DNA of 25,643 nt from W425 sp964503235 (GCA_964503235.1 CAZCZJ010000028.1:1-25643); one strand, 5' to 3'. Shown: positions 1 to 8,302, counted from the stretch's first letter. The notes: generated by a model from the sequence alone, not told the origin. Numbers and translations are program-made.

Positions 1-2277
1 GTTATAGGCAAAAGCCCAGAAGAGGTTCTGCTTGATAGTCCTCATGGTGCGGCGGCTGAGTGAAATAGCGGTAGTAATACCGGCCAGGTCGCCGCTGATA
101 AGAGTAATGTCACCGGTCTCCACAGCCACATCGGTGCCGGTGCCGATGGCAATACCGACATCCGCCTGAGCCAGAGCCGGAGCATCATTGATACCGTCGC
201 CAACCATAGCCACTACCCTGCCCTCGTCCTGAAGCTTCTTTACCTCGGCGGCTTTGTTTTCCGGCAACACCTCGGCCAGAACGCGCTCGATACCCGCTTC
301 GCGAGCTATCGCCTCGGCCGTATTACGGTTATCACCGGTGACGGCAACTACCTCGATACCCAAATTTTTAAGCTCGGTTATGACGGCTCCCGCCCCCGGT
401 TTCAGGGTATCCGCCAGACCGACAACGCCGGCTATCTGCCCATCCACCGCCAGAAACATCACCGTTTTCCCTTTAGACTGGAGCCCGTTAGCCTCTAACA
501 TCAGATTTTTTATAGAGATGTTGTTGTCGTCCATGAATTTCCTGTTGCCCATCAGGACTTTTTTACCGCCGACTACAGCTTCAGTGCCGTGCCCGGGAAC
601 CGCCTGAAAGTGTGAAGCTTTACCGATTTTCAACTTCTCATCGCGGGCTTTCCTGACTACAGCCTCGGCAAGGGGATGCTCCGACATACTCTCCACCGCC
701 GCGGCGAGGCGGAGCACCTCTTTTTCCGAAAGCGGCGGGACGGTTATAATATCGGTCACCGCGGGTTCGCCGACTGTCAACGTGCCCGTTTTATCCAGAA
801 GCATGGTATCCACTTTATAAAATTTTTCCAGAGCACCGGCGCTTTTTATGAGAACGCCGTACTCGGCGCCTTTACCCGTACCAACCATGATAGCCGTGGG
901 CGTCGCCAGGCCGAGAGCGCAGGGACAGGCGATAATAAGGACGGCGATGAAGTTGAGGAAAGCGAAGGTCAGCGATGGTGCCGGACCTACCAGATACCAG
1001 ATGATAAACGTGATTACGGCGATACCGATAACCACCGGCACGAAATAGCTGGCAATAACATCAGCCAGACGCTGGATGGGGGCTTTGCTGCCCTGGGCTT
1101 CCTCCACCAGGCGGACAATCTGCGCCAGGGTGGTATCCTTCCCTATCCTGGTCGCCTCGAACCGGAAGCTGCCCGTCCTGTTGATGGTAGCCCCGATGAC
1201 ATCGTCACCCTCTTGCTTCTCCACGGGGATGCTTTCGCCGGAAATCATCGACTCGTCGACACTGGAATATCCCTCCCGGATAACGCCATCCACGGGCACT
1301 CTCTCGCCGGGTCTGACAACAACAATATCGCCGACGAGTACCTCTTCAACCGATATTTCCGTTTCTTTACCGTCACGGATAACCAGAGCCGTTTTCGGTC
1401 TCATGCCGATAAGCTTTTTAATGGCATCGGAGGTATGGCCTCTGGCCCTGGCCTCCAGAAAACGGCCGAGTAATATCAAAGCGACTATCATCGCCGAGGT
1501 ATCGAAGTACAGGTTTGACTCCAGTCCACCGGCAGTGAAAATACCGGGGGCAATTACGGCTACGACGCTGTAAAAATAGGCCGCCGAGGTACCCACCGCT
1601 ATCAGGGTATTCATATCGGCGGTCTTATGCTTCAGGGCACCCCAGGCACCTTTGTAGAACCTCAATCCCGCCCAGAACTGTACCGGTGTCGCCAGAGCCC
1701 AAAGCAGGTAAGGTCTGCCCGTGAAAGCAGTTACCCACATCAGCGCCATAATAACTACTGCCAAAGCAACCGCGACAATAAATCTGGCCCTGACCGCCCG
1801 GGTCTCACGCTTTGAAGCCTCAGAGACATCTTCCAGAGTTTCAGCTTCAGCGCCGAGGGTATAACCGGCATCTTCCACGGCATGGCGTAAGTCAGCAACT
1901 TCGACGTCTTCCAGGTATTCCACGGTGGCCTTCTCCGAAGCCAGATTTACGTTTACCGAAACAACACCGGGGACACTTCCTAAAGCTTCTTCAACGCGCG
2001 CCACACAGGAGGCACAGGTCATACCGCCGACCGGAAAAATCGACTTTTTTACGGCTGTGCCGTAGCCTGTCCCGGAGATGGTATCTTTGATGGAGGCGAG
2101 GTCTACCTGTGCGGGGTCGTATTCCAGCGAAGCTTTACCGGAGGCAAAGTTAACCTTCGCCTGTGCCACCCCTTTCTTTTCCGCCAGAGCTTTCTCCACC
2201 GTGGCGGCACAGGTGGTACATGTCATACCCGTTACGTGGATACGGGCTTTCCGTGTATTTTTAGTTTTTACCGGCAT
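1..2277 (-). CDS. copA: Copper-translocating P1B-type ATPase CopA (3' end outside window)
   Basis: ATP-driven export of Cu(I) across the cytoplasmic membrane. 759 codons are visible from the ATG at 2277; the reading frame is still open at base 1, so the last membrane helices (roughly 50-60 residues in this family) are missing. Two N-terminal heavy-metal-binding domains carry GMTCTTC (C20, C23) and GMTCASC (C88, C91). Then come the transmembrane segments, the actuator loop (SGES), the CPC metal site in IIACPCALGLATPT (C451, C453), the phosphorylation motif DKTGT (D495), the TGDN nucleotide motif and the GDGIND hinge. CPC plus paired CxxC domains is the signature of Cu(I) rather than Zn/Cd exporters. 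It is divergent from the secreted protein at 2458. No copper regulator gene is visible beside it, though one could lie beyond base 1. Confidence 0.96.
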   Translation of the reverse strand, partial: MPVKTKNTRKARIHVTGMTCTTCAATVEKALAEKKGVAQAKVNFASGKASLEYDPAQVDLASIKDTISGTGYGTAVKKSIFPVGGMTCASCVARVEEALGSVPGVVSVNVNLASEKATVEYLEDVEVADLRHAVEDAGYTLGAEAETLEDVSEASKRETRAVRARFIVAVALAVVIMALMWVTAFTGRPYLLWALATPVQFWAGLRFYKGAWGALKHKTADMNTLIAVGTSAAYFYSVVAVIAPGIFTAGGLESNLYFDTSAMIVALILLGRFLEARARGHTSDAIKKLIGMRPKTALVIRDGKETEISVEEVLVGDIVVVRPGERVPVDGVIREGYSSVDESMISGESIPVEKQEGDDVIGATINRTGSFRFEATRIGKDTTLAQIVRLVEEAQGSKAPIQRLADVIASYFVPVVIGIAVITFIIWYLVGPAPSLTFAFLNFIAVLIIACPCALGLATPTAIMVGTGKGAEYGVLIKSAGALEKFYKVDTMLLDKTGTLTVGEPAVTDIITVPPLSEKEVLRLAAAVESMSEHPLAEAVVRKARDEKLKIGKASHFQAVPGHGTEAVVGGKKVLMGNRKFMDDNNISIKNLMLEANGLQSKGKTVMFLAVDGQIAGVVGLADTLKPGAGAVITELKNLGIEVVAVTGDNRNTAEAIAREAGIERVLAEVLPENKAAEVKKLQDEGRVVAMVGDGINDAPALAQADVGIAIGTGTDVAVETGDITLISGDLAGITTAISLSRRTMRTIKQNLFWAFAYN

Positions 2278-2315
2278 TATTCTAAATCCCTGATATCTTC
2301 GGGCGAAGAAGCATT

Positions 2316-2321
2316 ATTATA
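2316..2321 (-). promoter_or_regulatory. Putative -10 of copA
   Basis: On the minus strand TATAAT lies 38 bp before the copA start. No good -35 is visible at 17 bp, which fits an activator-dependent promoter, but this is weak evidence. A short palindrome CTTCGGGCGAAG lies between the -10 and the start codon. Confidence 0.35.
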
Positions 2322-2398
2322 TATATGATACCCGAAAAGCAAAATAATAGCTGTGACTTTACTCTCAACTTGAAAAAATCTCGGAATTTCTCTTTTTA

Positions 2399-2430
2399 TT
2401 AATAACATTTTAATAATTGACTGCTATATT
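2399..2430 (+). promoter_or_regulatory. Promoter of the secreted protein with tandem TTAATAA operator
   Basis: Two identical heptamers TTAATAA begin at 2399 and 2410, exactly 11 bp apart, followed by an extended -10 TGC-TATATT (2422-2430). The repeats occupy the place of a -35 element, as in PhoB/PhoP-dependent promoters. A very similar arrangement precedes the response regulator at 3043-3072. Confidence 0.55.
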
Positions 2431-2457
2431 GCCTGTAGAGAAAGGGGGAAATATCGC

Positions 2458-2973
2458 ATGAAAAGAGGAAAGAAAATAGCGTTAATCGCCTTGATGGCGG
2501 TGGTGGCACTGGCCGGGACCATCGGCGGTGTAGCCGTGGCACAATCGGGAGACGAGGAAACAACGACCACTTCAGAAACCGCCAGGTTTGCTTACCTAGA
2601 AAGAGTCTGCGAAATCTACCAGGAGAAAACCGGCGTCTCCATCGATGCGGATACACTGAAAGACGCGCTTTGCCAGGCCGGAGACGAGCAGAGGGAGCAG
2701 GTCCGCAACCAGTTCCGACAGCGCCTCATCGACGAGGGAATACTCACCGAGGAACAGCTTACCGAGTTGGAAGCGTGGTTCCAAGCCAAGCCCGATGTGC
2801 TAACTGAGGAATTCAAGGGGTGGGTACAGTCAAGGCCGGACGACTTGCCCAAGAGATTCGGTTTTGGTATCCAACAGGGCGAGCGGTTCGCTTTCGGATT
2901 CGGCTTTCATCTCAGTAAGGGATTCGGCCAAGGCATCGGCGGACGGTGCCAGCAAGGTAACGGGGCGGAGTAA
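2458..2973 (+). CDS. Secreted or membrane-tethered small protein of unknown family
   Basis: 171 residues. The start has a strong ribosome binding site (AAAGGGGG, 8 nt before ATG). Residues 1-28 form a signal peptide: positive KRGKK, hydrophobic IALIALMAVVALAGTIGG, then VAVAQ as a plausible AxA-type cleavage site. The mature part starts with an acidic and threonine-rich linker, then a charged helical region (about 42-120) with two cysteines in RVCEIYQ and ALCQAGD and the phrase ILTEEQLTELEAWFQAKPD. It ends in a Gly/Phe-rich, low-complexity tail with a third Cys. I do not recognise a named domain. It lies between copA and a two-component system and shares a repeat operator with the response regulator, so an accessory or target role in envelope sensing is an inference only. 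Confidence 0.8.
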   Translation: MKRGKKIALIALMAVVALAGTIGGVAVAQSGDEETTTTSETARFAYLERVCEIYQEKTGVSIDADTLKDALCQAGDEQREQVRNQFRQRLIDEGILTEEQLTELEAWFQAKPDVLTEEFKGWVQSRPDDLPKRFGFGIQQGERFAFGFGFHLSKGFGQGIGGRCQQGNGAE

Positions 2974-3014
2974 TAATCCAACCTCAATAACATCGAATCA
3001 GATAAATACCAGAG

Positions 3015-3042
3015 GGAGGGGGTTAACCCCCTCCTTTCTATA
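3015..3042 (+). terminator. Rho-independent terminator after the secreted protein
   Basis: A perfect 8-bp stem GGAGGGGG / CCCCCTCC closed by a TTAA loop is followed by TTTCTATATT. It lies 42 bp after the stop codon and separates the secreted-protein transcript from the response regulator, which has its own promoter. Confidence 0.85.
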
Positions 3043-3072
3043 TTAACAATTTCTTAACATTTGTGTTATAAC
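3043..3072 (+). promoter_or_regulatory. Promoter of the two-component operon with TTAACA direct repeats
   Basis: TTAACA occurs at 3043-3048 and 3054-3059, 11 bp apart, the helical spacing of PhoB/PhoP-family boxes. TATAAC (3067-3072) is a candidate -10, 18 bp after the first TTAACA; CATAAT (3072-3077) is an alternative. The gene it drives encodes an OmpR/PhoB-type regulator, so autoregulation is likely. Confidence 0.55.
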
Positions 3073-3108
3073 ATAATAGGGAAGTAATTGTGTTTCGAGG
3101 GCTTGATA

Positions 3109-3810
3109 ATGGCAGGTAAAAAGGTACTGGTGGTAGACGATGATGAAAAAACGGTAGAACTGGTAAAACTCTACCTTAACCGTGACGGCTACCGGGTTAT
3201 TACGGCGTACGAGGGAGAAGAGGCTTTGCGGCTAGCCCGGGAAGCCCACCCGGACCTTATCGTACTGGACCTTATGCTGCCCGGCATCAACGGACTGGAG
3301 ATATGCCGTACGCTCAGGCAAGAGTCCGATATTCCCATCATCATGCTTACCGCCATGACCACCGACGAAGACAGGCTCAGGGGACTCGACCTGGGCGCCG
3401 ACGACTACGTAACCAAACCCTTCAGTCCCCGGGAGCTGGCAGCCAGGGTAAGAGCGGTACTGCGGCGTATCCCGGGGGAGCGGGGTCCGGACAAAATCAC
3501 GTACGGCAACCTTACCCTGGACTTCCTGAAGTATGAAGCCAGCGTAGCCGACCGCTCGTTGAAGCTGACGCCGGTTGAATTTAAGATTCTCGGTGCGATG
3601 GCGAAAGAACCGGGCCGGGTATTCAGTCGGGCACAAATCATCGAAAAAGCCCTCGGCCATGATTTCGACGGATTTGACCGTACCATCGACGTTCATATCC
3701 TCAAACTCCGCCGCAAGCTTGAGCCGGACCCGCGCCATCCGCGGTATATACAAACAATCTACGGCGCTGGCTACAAGCTGCTGGAGGTAAACGGTGATAC
3801 ACAGTCTTAA
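3109..3810 (+). CDS. OmpR/PhoB-family response regulator
   Basis: 233 residues from the ATG at 3109, chosen over an upstream TTG at 3088 because GAGGG lies 7 nt before it. The receiver domain (about 3-118) has the acidic pocket DDD at 10-12, the phosphoacceptor D54 in VLDLMLPG, T81 and K103 in VTKPFSP. A winged-helix effector domain (about 130-228) follows, with the typical segment RTIDVHILKLRRKLEPDP and the terminal wing YIQTIYGAGYKL. It is phosphorylated by the kinase encoded immediately downstream (17-bp overlap) and binds tandem DNA repeats as a dimer in this family. The repeats in front of this gene and of the gene at 2458 are candidate sites. The signal is unknown: phosphate, envelope stress or metal are all possible, and the adjacent copA makes copper worth considering. 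Confidence 0.93.
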   Translation: MAGKKVLVVDDDEKTVELVKLYLNRDGYRVITAYEGEEALRLAREAHPDLIVLDLMLPGINGLEICRTLRQESDIPIIMLTAMTTDEDRLRGLDLGADDYVTKPFSPRELAARVRAVLRRIPGERGPDKITYGNLTLDFLKYEASVADRSLKLTPVEFKILGAMAKEPGRVFSRAQIIEKALGHDFDGFDRTIDVHILKLRRKLEPDPRHPRYIQTIYGAGYKLLEVNGDTQS

Positions 3811-5298
3811 TTTCCGGCTCCTGGCAGCCTTCGGCCTTGTCATCGTTATCATCATCGGCGCAGCTTTCTTCTTCGCCAACCGGGCTGCCCGTGCGGAAAT
3901 CGGCCGCATCGGGGAACAAATCGAGCTGTCCCAGGTCAGAAAAATGGAAGGATTACTATCCACATATTTTTTCGGCAACAGGAACTGGGAAGGTATCCAG
4001 CCTTATGTGGTCGAACTGGGTGATATATACGGTCGACGCATCATACTGACGGACGCTAGCAACACCGTAGTCGCCGACTCGGCTGAGGAACTCATCGGCA
4101 CTTCATACTCGGTCGATACAGGTTCACAGGGAAGGAAAATGATGCCGCCCTGGGCAGCCCGCTCTATCGGCACCCTCCATGTTGACACCACCGAGCCATC
4201 CGAGATAAACAAAGCCGCTATGCAGTTAGCTTTTAATTCAATAGGACGCTTTTTTATCTGGGGAGGCCTGATAGCGGTGGTGGTGGCTTTAATACTCACA
4301 TTCGTTCTGTCACGTCGTATATTGTCACCGGTGAAAGCCCTGACCAAAGCGTCCAGAAAACTGGGAAAAGGCGATTTCTCACAGAGAGTAAACGTCGGTG
4401 ATAGAGGCGAGGTCGGCGAACTGGCCGAATCGTTTAATACCATGGCCGGTGACCTCGAGCATAACGAGCGGCTACGGCGTAATATGGTGGCGGACGTCGC
4501 TCATGAATTGAGGACGCCCCTTTCCAACCTGAACGGCTATCTGGAAGCGATACGCGACGGAGTGATAAAACCCGACGCCGAAACCATCCGCTCACTCAGC
4601 GAGGAGGCGGCAACGTTATCCGGACTCGTCAATGACCTCCAGGAGTTAAGTTTGGCCGATGCCGGAGAACTCAAACTCGCTTATCAACCGGAAGATATTT
4701 CCACACTCATCAAGGAAGCCGTGGCGGCGGTACGAACCAGGGCGAATGCCAAGAAAATAAAACTATCCGCCGACCTCTCGGCCGGTCTCCCGCGGATTAA
4801 TATTGACTCTCAGCGTATCAAGCAGGTTTTGAACAATCTCCTGGCGAACGCGGTAGCCCACACCGAAAGTAAAGGCAATATCACCGTAACGGCGCAACTG
4901 AAGGCTAACGAGATAATTACCAGCGTAACCGACACGGGTGAGGGAATCAGTGCCGAGGACCTGCCCAATATTTTCGAGCGTTTTTACCGCGTCGATAAGT
5001 CACGGGCGAGGTCTACCGGGGGCAGCGGNNNNNNNNNNNNNNNNNNNNNNNNNNNNNNNNNNNNNNNNNNNNNNNNNNNNNNNNNNNNNNNNNNNNNNNN
5101 NNNNNNNNNNNNNNNNNNNNNNNNNNNNTCGAGCGTTTTTACCGCGTCGATAAGTCACGGGCGAGGTCTACCGGGGGCAGCGGTCTGGGCCTGACTATTG
5201 CCAAACGCCTGGTAGAAGCGCATGGCGGTAAAATCTGGGCCGAGAGCGAACCGGGCAAAGGGTCTACTTTCTCCTTTACACTGCCCGTTACCCGGTAA
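3794..5298 (+). CDS. Membrane sensor histidine kinase, interrupted by an assembly gap
   Basis: GTG start with GGAGG 6 nt upstream, overlapping the response regulator by 17 bp. Domains: TM1 (about 8-28), an extracytoplasmic sensor region (about 30-150), TM2 (about 153-176), HAMP, and HisKA with H237 in VADVAHELRTPLS. The ATPase domain has the N box (QVLNNLLANAVAH), G1 (DTGEGIS), F box (FERFYRVDKSR) and G2 (GSGLGLTIAKRLVEAHGG). As written the frame breaks at the 100 N. Deleting the N run plus one copy of the flanking 55-bp duplicate (155 bases) restores a single frame of 450 codons that ends at TAA 5296-5298, giving 449 residues. The gene is therefore almost certainly intact. The kinase autophosphorylates H237 and passes phosphate to D54 of the partner regulator. 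Confidence 0.92.
4974..5028 (+). repeat. 55-bp left copy flanking the N gap (assembly duplicate)
   Basis: Bases 4974-5028 are identical to 5129-5183, the sequence that resumes after the gap. It encodes the F-box region FERFYRVDKSRARSTGGSG. This is contig-end overlap, not a biological repeat. Confidence 0.95.
5029..5128. other. Scaffold gap of 100 N
   Basis: Exactly 100 N between two identical 55-bp ends. The size is a placeholder; the true gap is negative (the contigs overlap by 55 bp). Confidence 0.97.
5129..5183 (+). repeat. 55-bp right copy flanking the N gap (assembly duplicate)
   Basis: Identical to 4974-5028. Collapsing the two copies repairs the kinase reading frame. Confidence 0.95.
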
Positions 5299-5306
5299 TC
5301 CCGCTA

Positions 5307-5566
5307 CTAGCGAATCGGCACATAGATGTCCAGCTCCGAATCCGGGCTATCCATGCCTTTGAATCGTTTTGGATCATAATACTCAAAGATGTAGGTGAAC
5401 GACTGCTCCAGACCGGCCTCCGATACCCAGTCGAGAATCTTTTAAGGCCAGTCCTACTTTATATCGTCCGCGTGGAAACGCCGAACCTGTCCGCCAGTTC
5501 TCCGTCGGTTACGGTCCCTCTATTTATTAGTAGTAACGTTACCTCTAATAGCCTGTTTATTTTCAT
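5307..5566 (-). pseudogene. Decayed HTH regulator with GyrI-like effector domain remnant
   Basis: Two fragments of one regulator lie on the minus strand in different frames. The 5' piece (5566 down to 5459) gives 35 residues, MKINRLLEV...RGTVTDGELADRFGVSTRTI, the DeoR/YafY-type winged-helix start, and hits TAA exactly where RTIYRDI is expected. The 3' piece (5441 down to 5307) gives ILDWVSEAGLEQSF, then FEYYDPKRFKGMDSPDSE and LDIYVPIR, then TAG. That is the typical end of a GyrI-like small-molecule-binding domain, and it is preceded by another stop. Almost all of the intervening protein is deleted. No function is expected. It may once have controlled a neighbour that is now lost. Confidence 0.8.
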
Positions 5567-5589
5567 GGCAGCCACCCCCGTATTTTCCC

Positions 5590-5626
5590 ATTATACAACA
5601 ATAATATGACATATAGTTGTCATATT
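5590..5626 (-). promoter_or_regulatory. Surviving promoter and palindromic operator of the decayed regulator
   Basis: A perfect 9-bp inverted repeat, AATATGACA (5603-5611) and TGTCATATT (5618-5626) with a 6-bp spacer, lies over the -35 position relative to a minus-strand TATAAT (5590-5595). The position, 37-60 bp before the regulator start, fits autorepression. Confidence 0.5.
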
Positions 5627-5676
5627 CTGATGACTTCCGTTTGTTATAAATTGCTATATGTGGTTTTGGTTAATTT

Positions 5677-5835
5677 CTTACACTCACCCCCCTCACAAAC
5701 TCCCCCCAGAGTTTGTAGTGAACCTTTCCTATATATACCAGGTGTGTTTAAGAGGGGTTTCACCCCTCTTTTCCATAACGGGCGGGTGGGCGGGAAAAAT
5801 AAAACGAGGCGGGGAGGGGTCAGGGGTGAGGTAAG
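5677..5835. repeat. MITE-like intergenic element with terminal inverted repeats
   Basis: The ends are near-perfect inverted repeats: CTTACaCTCACCCCcCT on the left and AGGGGTGAGGTAAG on the right, differing by single-base insertions. Inside are two perfect hairpins: CAAACTC/GAGTTTG (5696-5715) and AAGAGGGG/CCCCTCTT (5750-5770). There is no convincing coding capacity; the reading frames that cross it are low complexity. The structure suggests a non-autonomous miniature transposable element or palindromic repeat family. The second hairpin could also terminate transcription. Confidence 0.5.
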
Positions 5836-5897
5836 CACCCACCAATCAAATGAAACTACAATCCTATAAAAGATTCGCCCACACCAGTCACGTATAA

Positions 5898-5906
5898 TGC
5901 TATAAT
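5898..5906 (+). promoter_or_regulatory. Extended -10 promoter of mutS2
   Basis: TGC-TATAAT, preceded by a second TATAAT at 5893-5898. The -35 is poor, as is usual for extended -10 promoters. The start codon follows 29 bp downstream. Confidence 0.55.
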
Positions 5907-5935
5907 GTACCTGTATTTAAAAAGAGATATTAATT

Positions 5936-8302
5936 ATGGACGATAAAAGCCTTGAAATGCTGGAGTTCCCGCGGATAAGGGAGATACTGGCCGGGTATAC
6001 CAGGTTTGCCATGAGCCGCGAGCTTGCCTTAAACCTGAAACCGGGTACGGACTACGAACAGGTATCGCTGCTACTACAGCGGACGGCGGAAGCACGCCAG
6101 CTACTGGCTCTGGACAAAGGATTTGCCACGGGTGAAATCCCGGACATCCGGGAAACGCTGAAAATGGCGTCGCTGCAAAGTGTCCTGGAACCCCGGAGTC
6201 TGCTGGAGATACAGCAGGCATTGAGCTCGCTTCACCAGCTCCGACGCTACCTGAACGGCTCCGCCGCCGATTTTCCTCTGCTCTGGGATATCGCCAGCGG
6301 CATTGTTGAGCTGAATCAGGTAGAAAGAGACATCGCGGCATGCATCGACGTATCGGGTGAAGTGGTCGATAGCGCCTCCCCCACCCTGGCCGATATCCGC
6401 CGACAGCTCAGAGATACCCGCGAGCAGACACTGGAACGCCTGGAAGGCATTGTCAGGTCGCCCCGCGGCAAACGCGTACTCCAGGAAGATATCATTACGG
6501 AACGGGAGGGGCGCTACGTTATCCTGGTCAAGATGGAGTGCCGGCACGATATCAAGGGAATCGTCCACGACATTTCCAACACCGGCGCCACCGTTTTCAT
6601 GGAACCCACGGCTACCGTGGGGCTGGGAAACGCCCTGCGGGAGCTGATAATCGAGGAAAGACACGAGGTAGAGCGTATTTTGGGTCTGCTTACCGCCGAG
6701 GTGGGGGCCCACAGTGACGATATTCTAAACAGCATCAACCTGGCAGCGGAACTGGACCTGGTGTTGGCGAAAGCCAGGTACGCTATTAAAATGAAAGCCA
6801 CCGAACCTGCTATTATAGCTCCGGATAAAGTCAGGTCATCTAGAAACAACGACCAAGCCTATCTGAAGCTGGTTAATGCCAGGCACCCGTTACTCGGCGA
6901 TAAAGCCGTGCCGTTTTCCCTGGAAATCGGACGTGATTTCTCCATTCTGGTCATTACCGGTCCCAATACCGGTGGTAAAACGGTAACGCTGAAAACCATC
7001 GGCCTGCTCAGCCTGATGACACAGGCAGGCATCCCCATTCCCGCTTTAAAAGAAAGCCGGCTACCGCTTTTCGACGGTGTTTTTGCCGATATCGGCGATG
7101 AGCAGAGCATCGAACAGACCCTCTCCAGTTTCAGCTGGCATATGGGTAATATCGTCCGTATCATCAAAGGGGCTACGAGGAACAGCCTGGTGCTTCTCGA
7201 TGAACTGGGCACCAGCACCGACCCCGCCGAGGGTTCCGCCCTGGCACGGGCTATCCTGCGTTACTTCCTCGACCGTAAAACACTGACCGTAGCCACCACG
7301 CATTACGGAGACCTCAAAGCTTTTGCTTATACCACGTCGGGGCTGGAAAACGCCTCGCTGGAGTTCGACCCGGCTACACTGCAACCGACCTACCAGCTGA
7401 CGGTGGGGATTCCGGGGGGCAGCAATGCCATGGCGACCGCCGCCCGACTGGGCATTCCGTCCGAGATTATCGACGATGCCAGGGGCATGCTTGCGGAAGG
7501 CAGCCAGGAACTGGAAAACCTGCTTACCAGTCTTATGGTAGAAAAGCAGAAAGCAGAATCCATAAGGAATGAACTATCGGTAGAGCGGGACGAGTTTAGC
7601 CGACGCAATGCCGAACTCGATAAAGAACGGAAACGCCTGGAAACCGAGGAGCGGTATATTACCCAGGAAGCGAGAGACCGCATCCTGAGCGAGGCGGCCG
7701 AGCTGCATAAAGAAATCAGGAAGGCTGCCGCGGAATTAAGGAAGAAAAAGGCAGCCGAAACTATCGGGCAGGCCAGAGAAACCCTGGCAGGAGTGCGTCA
7801 ACAGCTCGACAACGAAACCTGGAATATTCGTAAATCATCAGACCAGGAAACTGAGTCTGAGATGATAAAAGTCGGCGATGATGTCTGGATAAAAGAGGCC
7901 GGTCTGGCCGCAACCGTGCTGGCGATATCCGAAGAATCGCGGGAGGTGGACGTCCAGGCGGGGCGCACTAAAATGCGACTCGGCATCGACGGTATTACAA
8001 AAATAACCGAGGGGCCAAGTAAAGTCCCTCCGGTAACGGGAAGCCTGCCTTCGGTAAGAAGCGTCCCCTTACAGCTGGACCTGAGAGGCAAGCGTGCCGA
8101 CGAAATCGAGCCGGAAGTCGATAGCTATCTCAACGACGCGGTGCAGTCGAATATGGGTCAGGCCCGCATCATTCACGGCATCGGTACGGGTACGGTACGC
8201 ACTATCGTCCGAGAGTATCTCAGCACACACCCCTTAGTAAAATCCTTCCGTCCCGGTGAGAGGGATGAAGGCGGCGACGGCGCTACCATCGTCAGCCTGT
8301 GA
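5936..8302 (+). CDS. mutS2: MutS2: MutS-like ATPase with Smr nuclease domain, ribosome-collision factor
   Basis: 788 residues, the usual MutS2 length. Order: N-terminal core and lever/clamp region (about 1-300, LEMLEFPRIREILAGYT, no mismatch-recognition domain), ATPase with Walker A GPNTGGKT (about 342-349) and Walker B LVLLDELGTSTDPAEG (about 418), a long charged coiled coil (about 520-630), a KOW-like region, and a C-terminal Smr domain beginning LDLRGKRADE (about 713) with HGIGTGT. Family knowledge: MutS2 was first linked to suppression of homologous recombination. In Bacillus subtilis it binds collided ribosomes and splits them, feeding stalled large subunits to quality control. The next gene, a VLRF1-like protein 28 bp downstream, favours the ribosome role here. 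Only a weak ribosome binding site (AAAGAG) is seen. Confidence 0.95.
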   Translation: MDDKSLEMLEFPRIREILAGYTRFAMSRELALNLKPGTDYEQVSLLLQRTAEARQLLALDKGFATGEIPDIRETLKMASLQSVLEPRSLLEIQQALSSLHQLRRYLNGSAADFPLLWDIASGIVELNQVERDIAACIDVSGEVVDSASPTLADIRRQLRDTREQTLERLEGIVRSPRGKRVLQEDIITEREGRYVILVKMECRHDIKGIVHDISNTGATVFMEPTATVGLGNALRELIIEERHEVERILGLLTAEVGAHSDDILNSINLAAELDLVLAKARYAIKMKATEPAIIAPDKVRSSRNNDQAYLKLVNARHPLLGDKAVPFSLEIGRDFSILVITGPNTGGKTVTLKTIGLLSLMTQAGIPIPALKESRLPLFDGVFADIGDEQSIEQTLSSFSWHMGNIVRIIKGATRNSLVLLDELGTSTDPAEGSALARAILRYFLDRKTLTVATTHYGDLKAFAYTTSGLENASLEFDPATLQPTYQLTVGIPGGSNAMATAARLGIPSEIIDDARGMLAEGSQELENLLTSLMVEKQKAESIRNELSVERDEFSRRNAELDKERKRLETEERYITQEARDRILSEAAELHKEIRKAAAELRKKKAAETIGQARETLAGVRQQLDNETWNIRKSSDQETESEMIKVGDDVWIKEAGLAATVLAISEESREVDVQAGRTKMRLGIDGITKITEGPSKVPPVTGSLPSVRSVPLQLDLRGKRADEIEPEVDSYLNDAVQSNMGQARIIHGIGTGTVRTIVREYLSTHPLVKSFRPGERDEGGDGATIVSL

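Noticed and set aside
676..1473. 265-codon open frame on the plus strand
   Set aside because: Lies wholly antisense to copA, whose motifs are unambiguous; the translation has no recognisable domain and its composition is that of a shadow frame.
3232..3978. 248-codon open frame on the minus strand
   Set aside because: Antisense to the response regulator and the kinase start, both with complete family motifs.
4938..5153. Frames running through the N block and the apparent duplicated kinase motif
   Set aside because: Products of the placeholder gap; the duplicated FERFYR segment disappears when the 55-bp overlap is merged.
5606..5869. Open frames on both strands across 5606-5869
   Set aside because: They read through the hairpin-rich repeat element; low-complexity Pro/Arg/Gly composition, no homology that I recognise.
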